Assembly: GCA_000320545.1 (NCBI GenBank)
Contig: ADNK01000562.1
Span: 24,590-88,589 of the forward strand
Source: Bigelowiella natans CCMP2755
Taxonomy: Eukaryota > Cercozoa > Chlorarachniophyceae
Direction: 5' to 3'
DNA length: 64,000 bases
This document shows, in pieces, positions 10,704 through 22,499 of the stretch. The position numbers and the translations under genes were made by a program. Within the stretch, counting starts at the first letter, position 1. Each line of letters starts with the position of its first letter. The notes beneath the pieces are model-generated. The model was not told the DNA's origin. It did no database searches and saw nothing but the letters and a program-made list of their open reading frames with translations.

Positions 10704-13700
10704 TTAAGGAATACTGTGACAGTCGATGCTGCACGACCTCTTATCCCCGTTCAGACCATCGATAGTCTTTATTTCTTCAGGGGTGAGATCAAAATCGAAG
10801 ATGTCGTAGTTTTGCTTAATGCGATTCTCGGAGGAGGCGCGGGGGAGGGGCACAACGCCGCGCTGCACCATCCATTTTAAGATCACCTGCGCGCCGCTCT
10901 TGCCGTACTTCTCCCCGATCTCGCCCATGATAGGGTCATTGATGATGTTAAGACGGCCACGTCCGAAAGGAGAGTAGCCCATCAGCTTGATGCCGTGAGT
11001 TGTACTAAAGTCGAGGAGGCGATCACGGGTGTAGTAAGGATGCATCTCCACCTGGTTGACGGTGGGTGGAATCTCCGCAATGGAGAGAGTCTCCTTCAGG
11101 TGTCGGGTGGTCCAGTTTGCCACGCCGATCGATTTCACTACGCCGCGGCGCACCATCTCCTCAAGAGCACGCCACGTGAGTGTCCTCTTGGCCTTGTTCT
11201 CCCATCCAAACTGCTGTGCTTCAGGCTTTCCGGGAGCTGGCCCAGGCCAGTGAATGAGCACAAGATCCACGTAGTCAAGCTGCAGACGACGGAGGGATTT
11301 CTCTACCGATTCGATGGCGGAGCTATATCCCATGTCGTTCACCCAAACCTTGGTCACCACGTAGAAGTCCTCTCGCTTCATGCCACGCGACATAGCGTCC
11401 TTCAGTGCACGGCCAACGTCGGCCTCCGACTCGTACTTGGTAGCGGTGTCGATCAACCGGTAGCTGGTGATTGATGATGTTTCCAGCAGTGAAGAAGGGG
11501 GAGAGGGAGAACGAGACAAAGAAAAGAAGAGAGAATGAATGAGCATATACACGCAAGTGTTTTTTGTAATCTTTTTTTTTTTAAATGTCCCTCATGAATG
11601 CCGTATTCGCTTCCAAACAAAGAACAACGGAAGGAAAACACAGCATGCTGTGTTGTTGTAGATAGTGCGGTAAAGAAAAAAGCGCCGAATAACATACGAC
11701 AGAGTCATGATCGAAAGCTGCCACGTGATCCATCATGCATCTGACCCACATAGTAATACTGCACTTACCCAGCATTGATGGCTTGTGTGATCTTATCATC
11801 GCATGTGAGCGACCCGTCTTGAGCTGTGTGGATGAGGTCGGTACCGAACCCCACTGTGATGGGCATGTCGTTGAATTCCGACTTTGGAAGGTTTTCAGGA
11901 TCTGGCAGCTTCAAGGCCTCGTGGACCAGGCCTAGTGGAGGAGGAGGAAATTATGATAGTGATGAGGATGATGAGGATGATGGTGACGGTGACGGTGACG
12001 GTGACGGTGACGGTGACGGTGACGGGTTGCAGATTTAGGAGATTGACTCCACCATTATTATTACATCATGGCAATGGCAAATGGGGGGGGGGGGGGGGGG
12101 GAGTGAGGAGAGATCACGTATGCGCAGAGCGTCTATATTCTTTGAATAAGGAATCGGTGGCAGCAGTAGCATAAATTTGCTACCGCTACTACTAGCCGTA
12201 CCTTCTAGCTTGGCGAACTCCTTCATGGAAGTGACTTTAAAGTCAGGTCCTCCGTTGGAATAGTCCTGAGTGAACCTTTGATCGGGGATCGAGCACACGT
12301 ACATGCCGGCAGCTTTCGCACTCCATACAGCCATCGGGGAGTCGTCGAGGACCATCACCTGATAAGAGGGAATAGGAGGAGGAGGAGGAGGAGGAAGAGG
12401 AAGAATATGGATAAGGATGCAGATTCGTAATAATTGGATGATGAGGATAACCGACGGGGGACCTCATGGAATCGAGCAGATGCTAGGAAAGACAATATAG
12501 TTTACACACCCACTCCCTTCCCTCTCCCCCCTCCCATAACAAAGAGAACAATGCTTATTAGTTACCCGTTTGGGGTCTGCGCCCATGCGCTCAGCGGCTA
12601 ATGTGAACATCTCAGTCGATTTTTTGCCGAAATGAACCATTGCATCATCTCCGGTGATGACCACATCGAACATGTCCATGATATGCTTGTGGTTGGACAT
12701 CTTGCGATCCAATGACTCGCGGCTAGATGAGGTAGCCAAAGCGATAGGAAATCTGCAAAATATGAAACATCAGCATACGCGATCTTAGGAGGCGTCGCAT
12801 CTATCGTGTGTATCTATTTATCTATCTATCTAAATATCTATCATCTAAATTATGCTCGTTTTTCCATGTTTCTCCCTAGTGCCAGAGGGTTTGGCCTCGT
12901 CCTCATTCGCACAGCCGTGGTGGTTAAGGCACTGACCCTTTGCTCTTGAGGTTCTTGATGAGATCTTCTGCGCCTTCAATAAGGTTCAACTTGTCGTATT
13001 TCTCCTCCATCTGATAGAAAGTTATCGAGCACAGAAATGGTCAAGATGTTGCGATGATGATGGCGGCGACGCTGATCATGAAAGTCATCTTCCTCGTCAC
13101 CGATGAGACGGGACAAGGAGGTCACTGATGAAGACTTGATTGGTTGTCACATACGCAGAAAGAAAGGCGGTGAAGGAAGGAGAGGAATATGGAGAGAGTG
13201 AGGGGGAGAGAGAGTTTGAGATATTCAGATGCAGCAGTAGGTGCTCTATGCTTATATGTTCGCACTTACGAATTCGTAGTATCTCTTGATGAAGTTATCA
13301 GGATCTACGCGGTCGAGAAGGCGGTTGGAGTCAAGGATGACCTCTGCCATTCTGAAGGGAAGAAAAAGACAAAAGAATAAAAGAAGATTTGTGCTTAGAA
13401 CAGGTGGCAGCAGCAGTACATGCATTTTGCATTTTGAGAATAAACGAGGAAGTTTTCAGAATAAATGAGGACGAGGAACAGCAAGCACACCACGTCTTTC
13501 CTTCTTTCCTCTCATTTATTGAATTAAACAGCGTGCAGAGTGTGTAGTTGAGCGTAACGTTGATCTCTTGTGGATAACAGCGATCACGACAACGATAAGA
13601 TGTTAGTGGTGATGATAAAGAAGTATAGCATGAAGTACTCTTGAGTGCGAAGCCCCATGATCTTAGAGTGGAGGTCCCAGTTAACGCCAACATTTCCTGA

Positions 13701-13879
13701 CTTGTTGTACTTCGCAAGCGCTTGGTTGAGGCACTATTTAAACAAAACAACAGCTTCAGAGTGTGATAATTGTCGTGTGAGCATATGGGAGGAAGTGTCA
13801 GGATGGTTTATATTTATGTTTCAGTTCGGATCCCCCCTTCCCCCGCCTTTCTTTCATATCTCTGAGTATTATAATAATT

Positions 13880-13923
<44 letters not shown>

Positions 13924-15182
13924 CCCCCCTCCTGTCTCTCTCTCTCTCTCTCTCTCTCTCATGTCATATAAATCAAAAAATAATAATGCTCAATAATTAA
14001 TTATTATGTTCAATCTGGAATGGATAGTCCCCACTCTCTCTCTATAATTGATGACTGAATCTCACCTCGTTTGAAGGCCCTTCATAGTCAAGGATGCCAC
14101 CGTCCAAATCCAGGATTACTGCTTGAATTGGAACCTGCAATGATGCGATAACCAGGAAATGGTTAATTTGAGGTCTAACGAATGTTGACCCTCCAGCAGA
14201 AATCGAGGGCATATATCATACGACCACATTGGTACTATAATCTATCCTGTTCGCCGAAGCATACAAATCTCGCCGCCGTAGTCGTCGTCATCATCATCAT
14301 CATCATCATTATCATTTCTCACCCCATTCGCCTGCTTGGCCCTCTCTGTGAGAGCTTCCAGCCCGGACACGACCGATTGCTTGGTCGGCGTATCGACGTC
14401 TGCCGTTGATGCAACAGTAGCGTACATCTTAGCGGACCGGTGGCTGCTGGGTGATGATTTGCTGTCTTGCACCCGACGTTGCATCACATGGGTCTGAGCC
14501 CTAATTAAAACATCATTTTTTTTTTTTTCACAGTTTGGACACTTATTTTCCAACCACCACCATCCTATCTTCCAACTATTTAATGCATGCATCCTTGCCG
14601 CACGCATATTTTATCGTATCCCAAACAGTGGACTTCAATCTTCACCGTCGCACGTCTACGCGAAGTGAATGATGTAACGTCTCTAGTGTTCCACGTTGAT
14701 ATGTAAATCTTTGGCATTTCTCACCTTGCTTGGTTAGCTACAAAGAGAGGCTTTCGGCTTGCAAACTGGGCAGGTATTCCCCCGACACTGCCGCATGATG
14801 CAGTGACAGTTCGCGATGTCGCTAATCCTACCTGCGCCTAATATTCAATTTATTTCATTTCCTGGTGGACCTCATTCCGTCGGGTATACCGACATATAAG
14901 CATATATAATATGCGCATTCTCAGTAGCAGTATAGAGAATTAAAAATTATCTTTCTAAGTCATGCAAGCGTGCCCTTTTCGCACGTCGGACACAGATGTG
15001 GCTATCCTATCGCGCAGCTACGCGGCCTAATTGACTCTCCCTCTGACCCTAATTTTACGAACCTGTGGTTCTCTAGTAGTAATAACGGCAACTAGAAGAA
15101 GTGCAGCCGCCGAAACGAGCGCCGGGTACACGTAGTACTTGGGTGAGGCAGGGGAGGGACGGCCACGGGGACGTAACATCAT
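10704..15182 (-). CDS. HAD phosphatase / aldo-keto reductase fusion
   Basis: Ten exons (15182-15063, 14493-14323, 14134-14066, 13733-13639, 13351-13270, 13010-12937, 12752-12566, 12358-12202, 11931-11769, 11463-10704) join in phase to 625 aa. Residues 1-40 hold a basic start and one hydrophobic helix, then a Ser-rich stretch, suggesting targeting to plastid or membrane. Residues about 98-290 are a HAD hydrolase: motif I DLDG (106-109, followed by Gly rather than the usual Thr), motif II ALATSSS, a Lys region HFGKKS, and motif IV LDDSP with AAKAAGM-like context. From about 315 follows an aldo/keto reductase with the tetrad D378, Y383, K411 and H444 (IDTATKY, VVTKVW, LIHWPG) and NQVEMHPY further on. 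The join (LEGLVHEAL) is in frame across a phase-1 intron at 12201-11932. A phosphatase plus sugar(-phosphate) reductase could make a polyol such as mannitol, sorbitol or glycerol; the substrate is not shown by the sequence. Confidence 0.82.
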
Positions 15183-16434
15183 CGTGGCTCACGATTACTA
15201 TGACTTAGCTCGTCGACTGGTGAATACAACGACGACGCGTGTCTTCGTTCACTCTTAGCTTGTAATTACTGTGTGATTTACGTCGTAGAAACAAAAACCC
15301 CTCAATGCTATGATCGCGTTGCTATCGAAGTCTACGTAGAGGTCTTAGTCGTACAGATCGAGCGAAACTTTGAGATTTTAAGAAGGCTGAAGCGCAAAGT
15401 AACTCTCACTGTCAAAACTCGAATTGTGCAATATTTTGTACGTCGCTTATTACATTGATAGGGCAATTTATAAATAATTTAGAATATCCGGTATTGTTGT
15501 AGGTGCAGAAGGCATTTGATAAGTTGAAATCTCTTGGTTTGTAGACGTCGTCGTCTGCCCGAGAAAAGAACAGGAAGGAAAACGCAGGCGGCTCCACTGC
15601 GGAATGCACTGCGACAGGCGTTTCTTCTTTGAAAATATCGTGCATTGCTGCTTATTTCTCTCATTTCTCATCCAGCTACGCATTTCCTCAACAATGACCC
15701 AACGGCTGGTAAGTTCGGTCTGCCCTAAAATGTCGAGAGTTTGTCCACAGATGTATTCCCAAAATCAAGACGTATGCAGTAAAAAGTAGAGTTTGCAACT
15801 ATTTTGAAGGACCGTATGTCTGATTCCTGCAAGGCATGTGGTTAATTGAAAAAATCAGACTCAAAATGTACGTTGTTCGCTGGAGGAATTTCTATCAATG
15901 ATGTAGCATGAAGGCTACGAGAATGTTTAGACGCTTTACAAGCTGTAAACCCGATCTAAAAGGCTCATAGAAACAGCAAAAGCTGATCTGACTAACCTCT
16001 GTTGGAAATAGCCTTTCGGTACCACCGGGCAATGACTACTCCTGACATCAATGATATTTCCCTTAGAAACATACGTGTCGTAGGAGTTTTGTGCAATGCG
16101 ACCTCGCTACTTCGCACTCAGGAATACTATAAATATTTTAATATTTGCGACATTCTCATATGGTTGACGCATAGTAAAAAGCGAAAATGAAACGGAGGAA
16201 ATCCTAGGAAATCCTGGAAATCCTCTCCTTAAACAAAATCGCAAGCGCTTCAAGGCAAAGATCGGAATCCGTGGAACCCAGTCCGTTTGAGTGCACATGA
16301 ATGGGATATTTCCTGTCGCATAGTAAAAATTGGAGTAAAGCTGAGAACGACTCGTTCCTCTTTTGACATACCACGTCGATCCTGCCCATCCTCCTCCACA
16401 GGAATACTCAGGAGAGAGAACAGAAGGAAGAAAA
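15183..16434. other. Shared upstream region of divergent genes
   Basis: About 1.25 kb between the HAD-AKR start and the PP2C start. A 61-codon frame at 15273-15458 and others at 15412-15683 lack recognisable domains. Promoters for both genes should lie here, but I see no confident TATA box or other element. Confidence 0.5.
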
Positions 16435-16732
16435 ATGATGATGAACTCGTCCACGACTGCTTTGTGTGTTTCTGTTGGGACATCCTTAGTCCTCCTCATG
16501 CTATTAGGAGGGCAAAGAATGCCACCACGCTCTGAGCTGAGCCTTAGTGCTACGGCATCTCGTTCCAGCCGTCTCTCCCGTGTCAGCAGCTCCCCTCACG
16601 TATCCAACTGCAATAATGCTGCACTTTCTGGAATGAAGCGAAATATGCGTTCTGTCAATGTAGCTAGCGCCGCATCTGTTTCTCCGATGACCCTAGAACC
16701 AGCATTCTCTACTGTAAGGGGTAAATTAGAAG

Positions 16733-16773
<41 letters not shown>

Positions 16774-18396
16774 CACATGCACATGCACGCACACACAATG
16801 CACATATGTGTAAATATTCATGGACAATTATGTATGTATGCACGTTGGTTTATGAAATGAAGAAATAGCCGGAATAATAATTTCTTCTATGATACGCGAA
16901 CATCTAAGGCACTGCCCGTGAGCAAAACGAAGATCGCCTTGCTGGTTGTGTTTCTTCCCCTCATACCCCCCTTCCCTTCTCTATATGTTTACATGTATAT
17001 ATATAAATAAATAAATATATATATATATATATATATAATATCTAATGATTCTTCTCTAACATATACCACTAAACGTGTAATAGCTCTTTCTCTACCTTAT
17101 TTAATCGAATATGTTGTTGTATCTTGGAATATTAGTGGTGAAAAATCCTGGGGCAGCAGATGGACAAATTGAGAACTTCTTTGCTGTCTACGATGGTCAT
17201 GGAGGTATAAATCCGAGCAGTTTCCGAAAAAACGATCAACGCATAGAGAGCAAGAATTAATAGGCTAGCGAATGATAGCTAGAAGGCCAACGATTCTAAC
17301 CACCATCCGTTGGAATCCGATAATCTAGCTTTTGTTTTGCTTATTAACATTTTAAGTGGACGCCTCCTAAGTATATTGCACTTAAAACTTCCTCATCAAC
17401 ATATCAGGCGACGGGACTTCGATATGGCTTGTGGACAATTTCTACAACTACATCAAGGTTGATGCTGTTAGTGAATGCGTGTAATCTGTGGTATTCGTGC
17501 GTGCTTGATTGCACCTGCACACCATGAAAACGGCCGCGCTGATTTTGCTAGCTTTGAATATGCTGGTGAGATAGTATTTAAGAAAAGAATTCTGGTATTA
17601 TAGCTGGGGAAGGATGTATTGATAATGATATCATCGCGCTATTTGAGAATTTCTCGAAGATTGTGCAATTAATTTTACGGATGCTACTACTACTGCTATT
17701 ACCGCTATTGCCAGGATATGTGGAGTGCTACGGACCCAAAGTCCAGCATGATTCGGTAGTCGAAGAATTAACAACTAGTCTCAGAAACACACGCGTGCAG
17801 AGCTCACATCCAGCCACATGTGCATGAACGATAATCACGCATGATCCCCGTATCTAACATCATTGTTGTATTACCTTAGAGCCTTCGAAAGTGCTGACGA
17901 AGAAATTCTCAAGGTAGGAGTGAGGAGATCGTGTTCGAGTGATAAGAATGCTTTTTAAAATATGGCGGTTAGAAATCATTGATTGCAGTCGGCATGCTTT
18001 GGTAGCTAGATGTTTTGCCTTTGGTCCCAACTTATGCCCTTGCTTGCCCCTCGCATCAATATGTCCGTCGGTTTTTCCCAGTACAGTTCAGTTTTTCCTG
18101 GAAATAACATAAATCATACTCAATGTTTTCATGGATTTTTGTTTTCTTTCTCGTCCTCTCTCATCACACACTGCCGCTGCACTATACATGCAATTTAACA
18201 GCCACGCGGGGGTGTATTCGGAATTGGTGCTCAACGAGGCGTCGGAGGATCCAAGTGTGGATCTACGGCGGCTACCGTTGTCACGTAAGAATAATAAAAA
18301 GCAACTGCTGCAATTTTGAAGGAAAAGAAGCAAATCCTCCCGACAGTATGTATGCGTACGGCGACTTTCATGTTACGCGTAGTGCCTGTCTATGTG

Positions 18397-18436
<40 letters not shown>

Positions 18437-18512
18437 TGATGACTCCTTCCTCCATCCAGTCAGTCCGCTTTGACGGGTTAGACGCATATTCATTGTTTTA
18501 TGTGTTCCTTCA

Positions 18513-18553
<41 letters not shown>

Positions 18554-18566
18554 TCCCTTTCCCTCT

Positions 18567-18602
<36 letters not shown>

Positions 18603-19520
18603 TCAACAAGGAAGGCAAGAAATACGCCGTAGTTGCAAACATCGGAGATTCTATGGTTATGAAGAAAAGTAATGGGGAGCCTCTTACGTACGTATCGACT
18701 GAACATGTTCCCGACAATGAAGAGGTCAATTTTAATAATAATTTTAATTTAATATCCCAAATATTTTGATGAATTTTAGCTTGGCTTTGAAGCAGTAAGT
18801 TACATTTCCCCTTGTACTCTCAACGTGCCCCCCGCCCTTCATTTGCTGCATCAACCTGATCATTACCACCATCATCTCTCGCTCCATTAATTAGGAACGA
18901 AAGCGTATCGAGATGTACAACCCAAACCCGAAGATGCCTCTGGTAAGTTTAGCACATGAGTTCTAACGAGATAAGAACTTTGGTCGGGCATGATAAATGC
19001 TGAATGACGTTTTCATGTCTCAAATTCTCACTAATCGAGTAGGTTCGTTACGTTGAGAACACATGGCGAGTTGGCGGTAATATTGAATTCTGTCTCTCTT
19101 ACAAGTAGTGAATTATTCGGGAGGTCTGGGCGAAAACCATAGCTCTATCTTGCTTTGCGTGATCGTTGTCGTTATACTCCCTTCGCTTTTTTTTTCAGGT
19201 CTTCTTGCTCTTTCCCGTGCTTTTGGAGACGCTTACTTGAAGCCTAGTGTAGATTTCGAAGGTAAGAAAGATAAAAGGATGAGGAGGAAGAGGAGGAAGA
19301 GAAAGGAGACACCATTAGCGGATGGAAAGCCTACAAAAGAAGAAAGAAATCCTTCTTTTCTCCAGTGTGTGATATGTTACCTATTCTTCTTCATCTTGAT
19401 ATTTTTGTTGATGATGTGGTTGAATAGGTATCGGCTATCAGGACTCCGACTACATGTCCGGCTTCGGTCTTATTGCGCGCCCTGATGTCGAGGTACAACA
19501 GCGCTTCTTCACCCCCTTCT

Positions 19521-19619
<99 letters not shown>

Positions 19620-20035
19620 GGTACTTTTCATGATACTATCCATCGATAACAATTATAATCTCAGACAATGGTGGTGTACTCAGGTTTTGGAGCTTAACAG
19701 TGCAGATGAATACATGATTATCGCATCCGATGGACTTTTCGAGACCGAACTTCGTGGTGGGGGAGGCGGCCTCACCCCTGAACAAATCAGTAAGTCGTAC
19801 ATCGTTGTCAGTCTGTGGGGTGCGTTTCTGCTTTATCTATCCACTACATCATCTGCTATTGCAGATTCTCACCTAACCTAACCCTACTATTAATTTTTCC
19901 TTTACCAATTTAGCGGAGCTCATCAACAGCATGAAGGGATCCACCCCCGAGCAGATTAGTGCAAAGCTCGCTGCTGGTGCGCAGGCTGCAGGGTCTACCG
20001 ATGATGTAACCGTGATATATGTCCCCCTCAATTAA
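16435..20035 (+). CDS. PP2C-type Ser/Thr phosphatase with plastid-type leader
   Basis: Fourteen exons can be joined to 379 aa. The N-terminus has a hydrophobic core (TALCVSVGTSLVLLMLLGG) then a Ser/Arg-rich transit-like stretch. PP2C motifs follow in order: FAVYDGHGG, a GSTAATVV strand, VVANIGDS, LSRAFGD, MIIASDGLFE and a closing DDVTVIYV. These are the Mg/Mn-binding and core motifs of the PPM family, which removes phosphate from Ser/Thr. The usual first motif (RxxMED) before DGHGG is not seen, so either an exon between 16721 and 17135 is missed or the first metal ligand is altered. One exon is only 15 nt (18780-18794). Introns carry long GT and CT runs (18399-18598). Probably a plastid stromal phosphatase; the substrate is unknown. 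Confidence 0.85.
16736..16771. repeat. (CA)n microsatellite
   Basis: A run of about 17 CA units just after the first PP2C exon, followed by CATGCA-type variants. Confidence 0.9.
18399..18598. repeat. (GT)n and (CT)n microsatellites in one intron
   Basis: GT run at 18399-18434, CT run at about 18517-18550 and GT run at about 18565-18598, ending directly at the acceptor of the exon that starts at 18601. The CT/GT tract is therefore the polypyrimidine-side context of that acceptor. Confidence 0.9.
19527..19621. repeat. (CT)n, (GT)n, (GA)n, G-run composite
   Basis: CT, then GT, then GA repeats and a G run of about 13 bases, within a PP2C intron. CT followed by GA could fold back on itself. Confidence 0.9.
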
Positions 20036-21140
20036 GGGGGAAAAGGAGCTTTAATAGTTCTATTCACGACGGCGACGCTACTTTAATGAGAAAGATAATC
20101 GATCTTTGGAGCAGGTTGGCTATTCAAAAGCAGCAAATTCTAGTAGATCAGGAGAGAAGGGGGACATAGATATTCTTTTAGCTCTTTGCGAATTTCTATT
20201 TGCTGTTTTTTATTGCTGAAAACAAATACAAGGGGAAGAGGAGGAAAGCGTGGAATATGAGATGGCATGTTGAGACTCGAGGATTGTTGGAAACGATGAA
20301 GTAAAAGATACCCACTACGTTAAATCTAGCACTGTCGTCTTATTTTATAGTTCTTCGCAGTTGTTCAAAAAGCGTGCATAGCCTGCACGTAAGTAGATGA
20401 CAATTTGCGATTATTCTAGCATTAGTTCTTGACAATGAATGCGCACCATCTGAACAGCTGCATTCAGCAATAGAGCATGTGTGTAATGGTTGATAGACGA
20501 CTAGTAATATGTGACGTTACTAGTCGTTCACATGTGCCTGAATGCACATGCTAGCATGGCATGTGCCAGAGGTGCTGATACAAGATGCAGCACTAGACTA
20601 GCTAGCTAGTAGAGCATGGCTAGATCTAGAGATGGCACGTGCTAGCGAGTTGCGTTCAACATTGCTAGATTGCTAGATTGCCAGATTGGTGCAATTCACA
20701 CAGCTCGCCCCATCTCTAGATCTGTCTAAGCAACAATGGACACAGTGCTAGCAGTGCATGCGCAGCACGTCCAATGTGCACTGGCTAGCTGGTGCATGCA
20801 ATGCCACAATGCTAGAATGTGTCTAATCACAAGCACATGCCGCACAGCTGCTAGCCAACAAGCATGCGGAGCAATGAGGCACCCACTAGTCCACCGTGGC
20901 ACACAACACCAAGCCACATGCAGTTGGCTGCACCGACAGCTGCACAAACATGCTCACATCAGAGACGCAAGCATGTGTTTGCTCTGTGCATTTGCACATG
21001 TGGGATTCTTGTGTCCATTATTTTCACTTTCCTGCATGCGCCGCACGCGAGCGATCCAGTTTTTGCGATTTCAAGAACTTGACGTGTGCACGTGGTGAGA
21101 CTGTCGTATTTGATGATGAAATGATCAAATTCTATCTTGC
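20036..21140. other. Convergent gap: CTAG/TGCA-rich island with a stem-loop
   Basis: From about 20400 the DNA is dominated by GCTAGC, CTAGAT, TGCATG, CACATG and AGCTG words. A perfect 11-bp inverted repeat with a 9-nt loop (ACGACTAGTAA and its complement) lies at 20497-20527. No coding gene is supported; frames at 20736-21165 are compositional. Confidence 0.6.
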
Positions 21141-21292
21141 TGCTTCTTGGCTAGTAGGTGGTTAAGTATATCCTAGTCCTTCCACCTCCTGCTTAACGGC
21201 TTCTATGTCAAGATCCTCAGCCACTTGACTCTTCTCATCAAACTGATATGATTATAAAACCCGAGCACACATCACAGAGTTCAATAATAAAT
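21141..21292 (-). pseudogene. Frameshifted duplicate of the 21536 coding exon
   Basis: This stretch closely matches 21731-21890, including the exon acceptor region. Where the intact copy reads VERLGNILNHLLAKK, this copy has lost two bases (GGATATACT against GGAAATATACT), shifting frame into an immediate stop. It reads as a decayed partial duplicate. Confidence 0.65.
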
Positions 21293-21535
21293 TCCTCATT
21301 ACTTATCTTTGATCAATCTACTCCGGTTTCATCTGATATGTATTTGATTTCAATCCCTTCTCTGTAAATATAAAATATGCATGGTACGTATAAAGTGTAA
21401 TCAATATTTGTCATAATCAGGTATACGGAATTTAGAACTATCGCATCAAAAGAGAAAACCTTCACTGCATCTCAGATTAGATGAGCTATCACTCAGTTTC
21501 CGTTGGCCAACCTTCATGCATAGTCACATTCAATG

Positions 21536-22480
21536 TCAGACTCGTTTGCGGACGATCATAAGATAAGAGATAAGAACCGGGACATCCTCCTCTTCCCTTT
21601 CTCTGTCGTCCTCATGGCCATAGCCATGATTTCTGCTATGAAGAAGCTCAGATGGTGTAGCACTAGAAGCATCGCGAGAATGTGCGACAATTGCTTGTGA
21701 AGAAGATATTGAAGGGGTAGGGGATGGTTGCTGCTTCTTGGCTAGTAAATGGTTAAGTATATTTCCTAGTCTTTCCACCTCCCGCTTGACGGCTTCTATA
21801 TCAAGATCCTCAGCCATTTGACTCTTCTCATCGAACTGATATGATGAAGATAAAAATTGAGCACATACCACAGAGTTTAACAAGAATAAAAAACCTGCCG
21901 AGAAACAAATGTAGTGGCGCTGTTCGCATCTTGTTCATGTTCATCCATTAGACTCCTGTCCTCCTTTAATGCCAAAGAGAATAGTTAGGATTAGAAATCT
22001 TGCCAGTAACAAAGAATACAATCAACAGTCTCTCACATTTGCATTCGTAGCGACCAGATCGCTACAAATGGATACATCTATGTGCACAACGACGTCGCTT
22101 GTTTACCTCGTCAGAGAATTCTTCCTCACTCTCTTCGTCTTCTGTACCATTAAGATGACACTCAAAACTAGAGCGTGCTTAAATAGTTACTCAGGATTTA
22201 AATTGTGATCTTGTTTATTTTACCCATGCTAAATTTATTTTTGCTGCTAGATTTATACAATCTGTGAGTCCGACTCGGTGCTTGTACAAAGTCCACCCTT
22301 TGAGGCCCAGGATCCTCGAAGTAGCCTATCGTTTCCGAGCATGCATTGATGACTCTCTTGGTGACTTTCCAGACCTTGTTCTCGATTTGTAACTCGAACT
22401 CGGCTAGCACCCCGGCAATCGACTCCATCTGTTGTGTGTCTTTGGCTTCGTTGTTCAGGAGATACAGGCGAATATTCCCG
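21536..22480 (-). CDS. Possible acidic coiled-coil protein
   Basis: Three pieces can be joined toward the 3' end: an acidic segment (GTEDEESEEEFSDE, about 22160-22110), a short exon (EDRSLMDEHEQDAN, about 21965-21905) and the last exon from 21840 (FDEKSQMAEDLDIEAVKREV) to a stop at 21536. The last exon contains a likely coiled coil and an Arg/Glu-rich tail. An upstream frame at 22428-22220 (MESIAGVLAEFELQIEN) may belong, but its junction does not keep phase. A partial, frameshifted copy lies at 21141-21292. Family not recognised; the gene could be degenerate. Confidence 0.35.
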
Positions 22481-22499
22481 CAGAATATCGGACAAAATC

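Noticed and set aside
12905-12950. tRNA-like A-box (TGGTTAAGGC) in a HAD-AKR intron
   Set aside because: No B-box or cloverleaf pairing follows; it runs into a coding exon.
13882-13957. Regularly spaced CT blocks that could look like an array
   Set aside because: Simple (CT)n microsatellite with a C-run interruption; no unique spacers, so not CRISPR.
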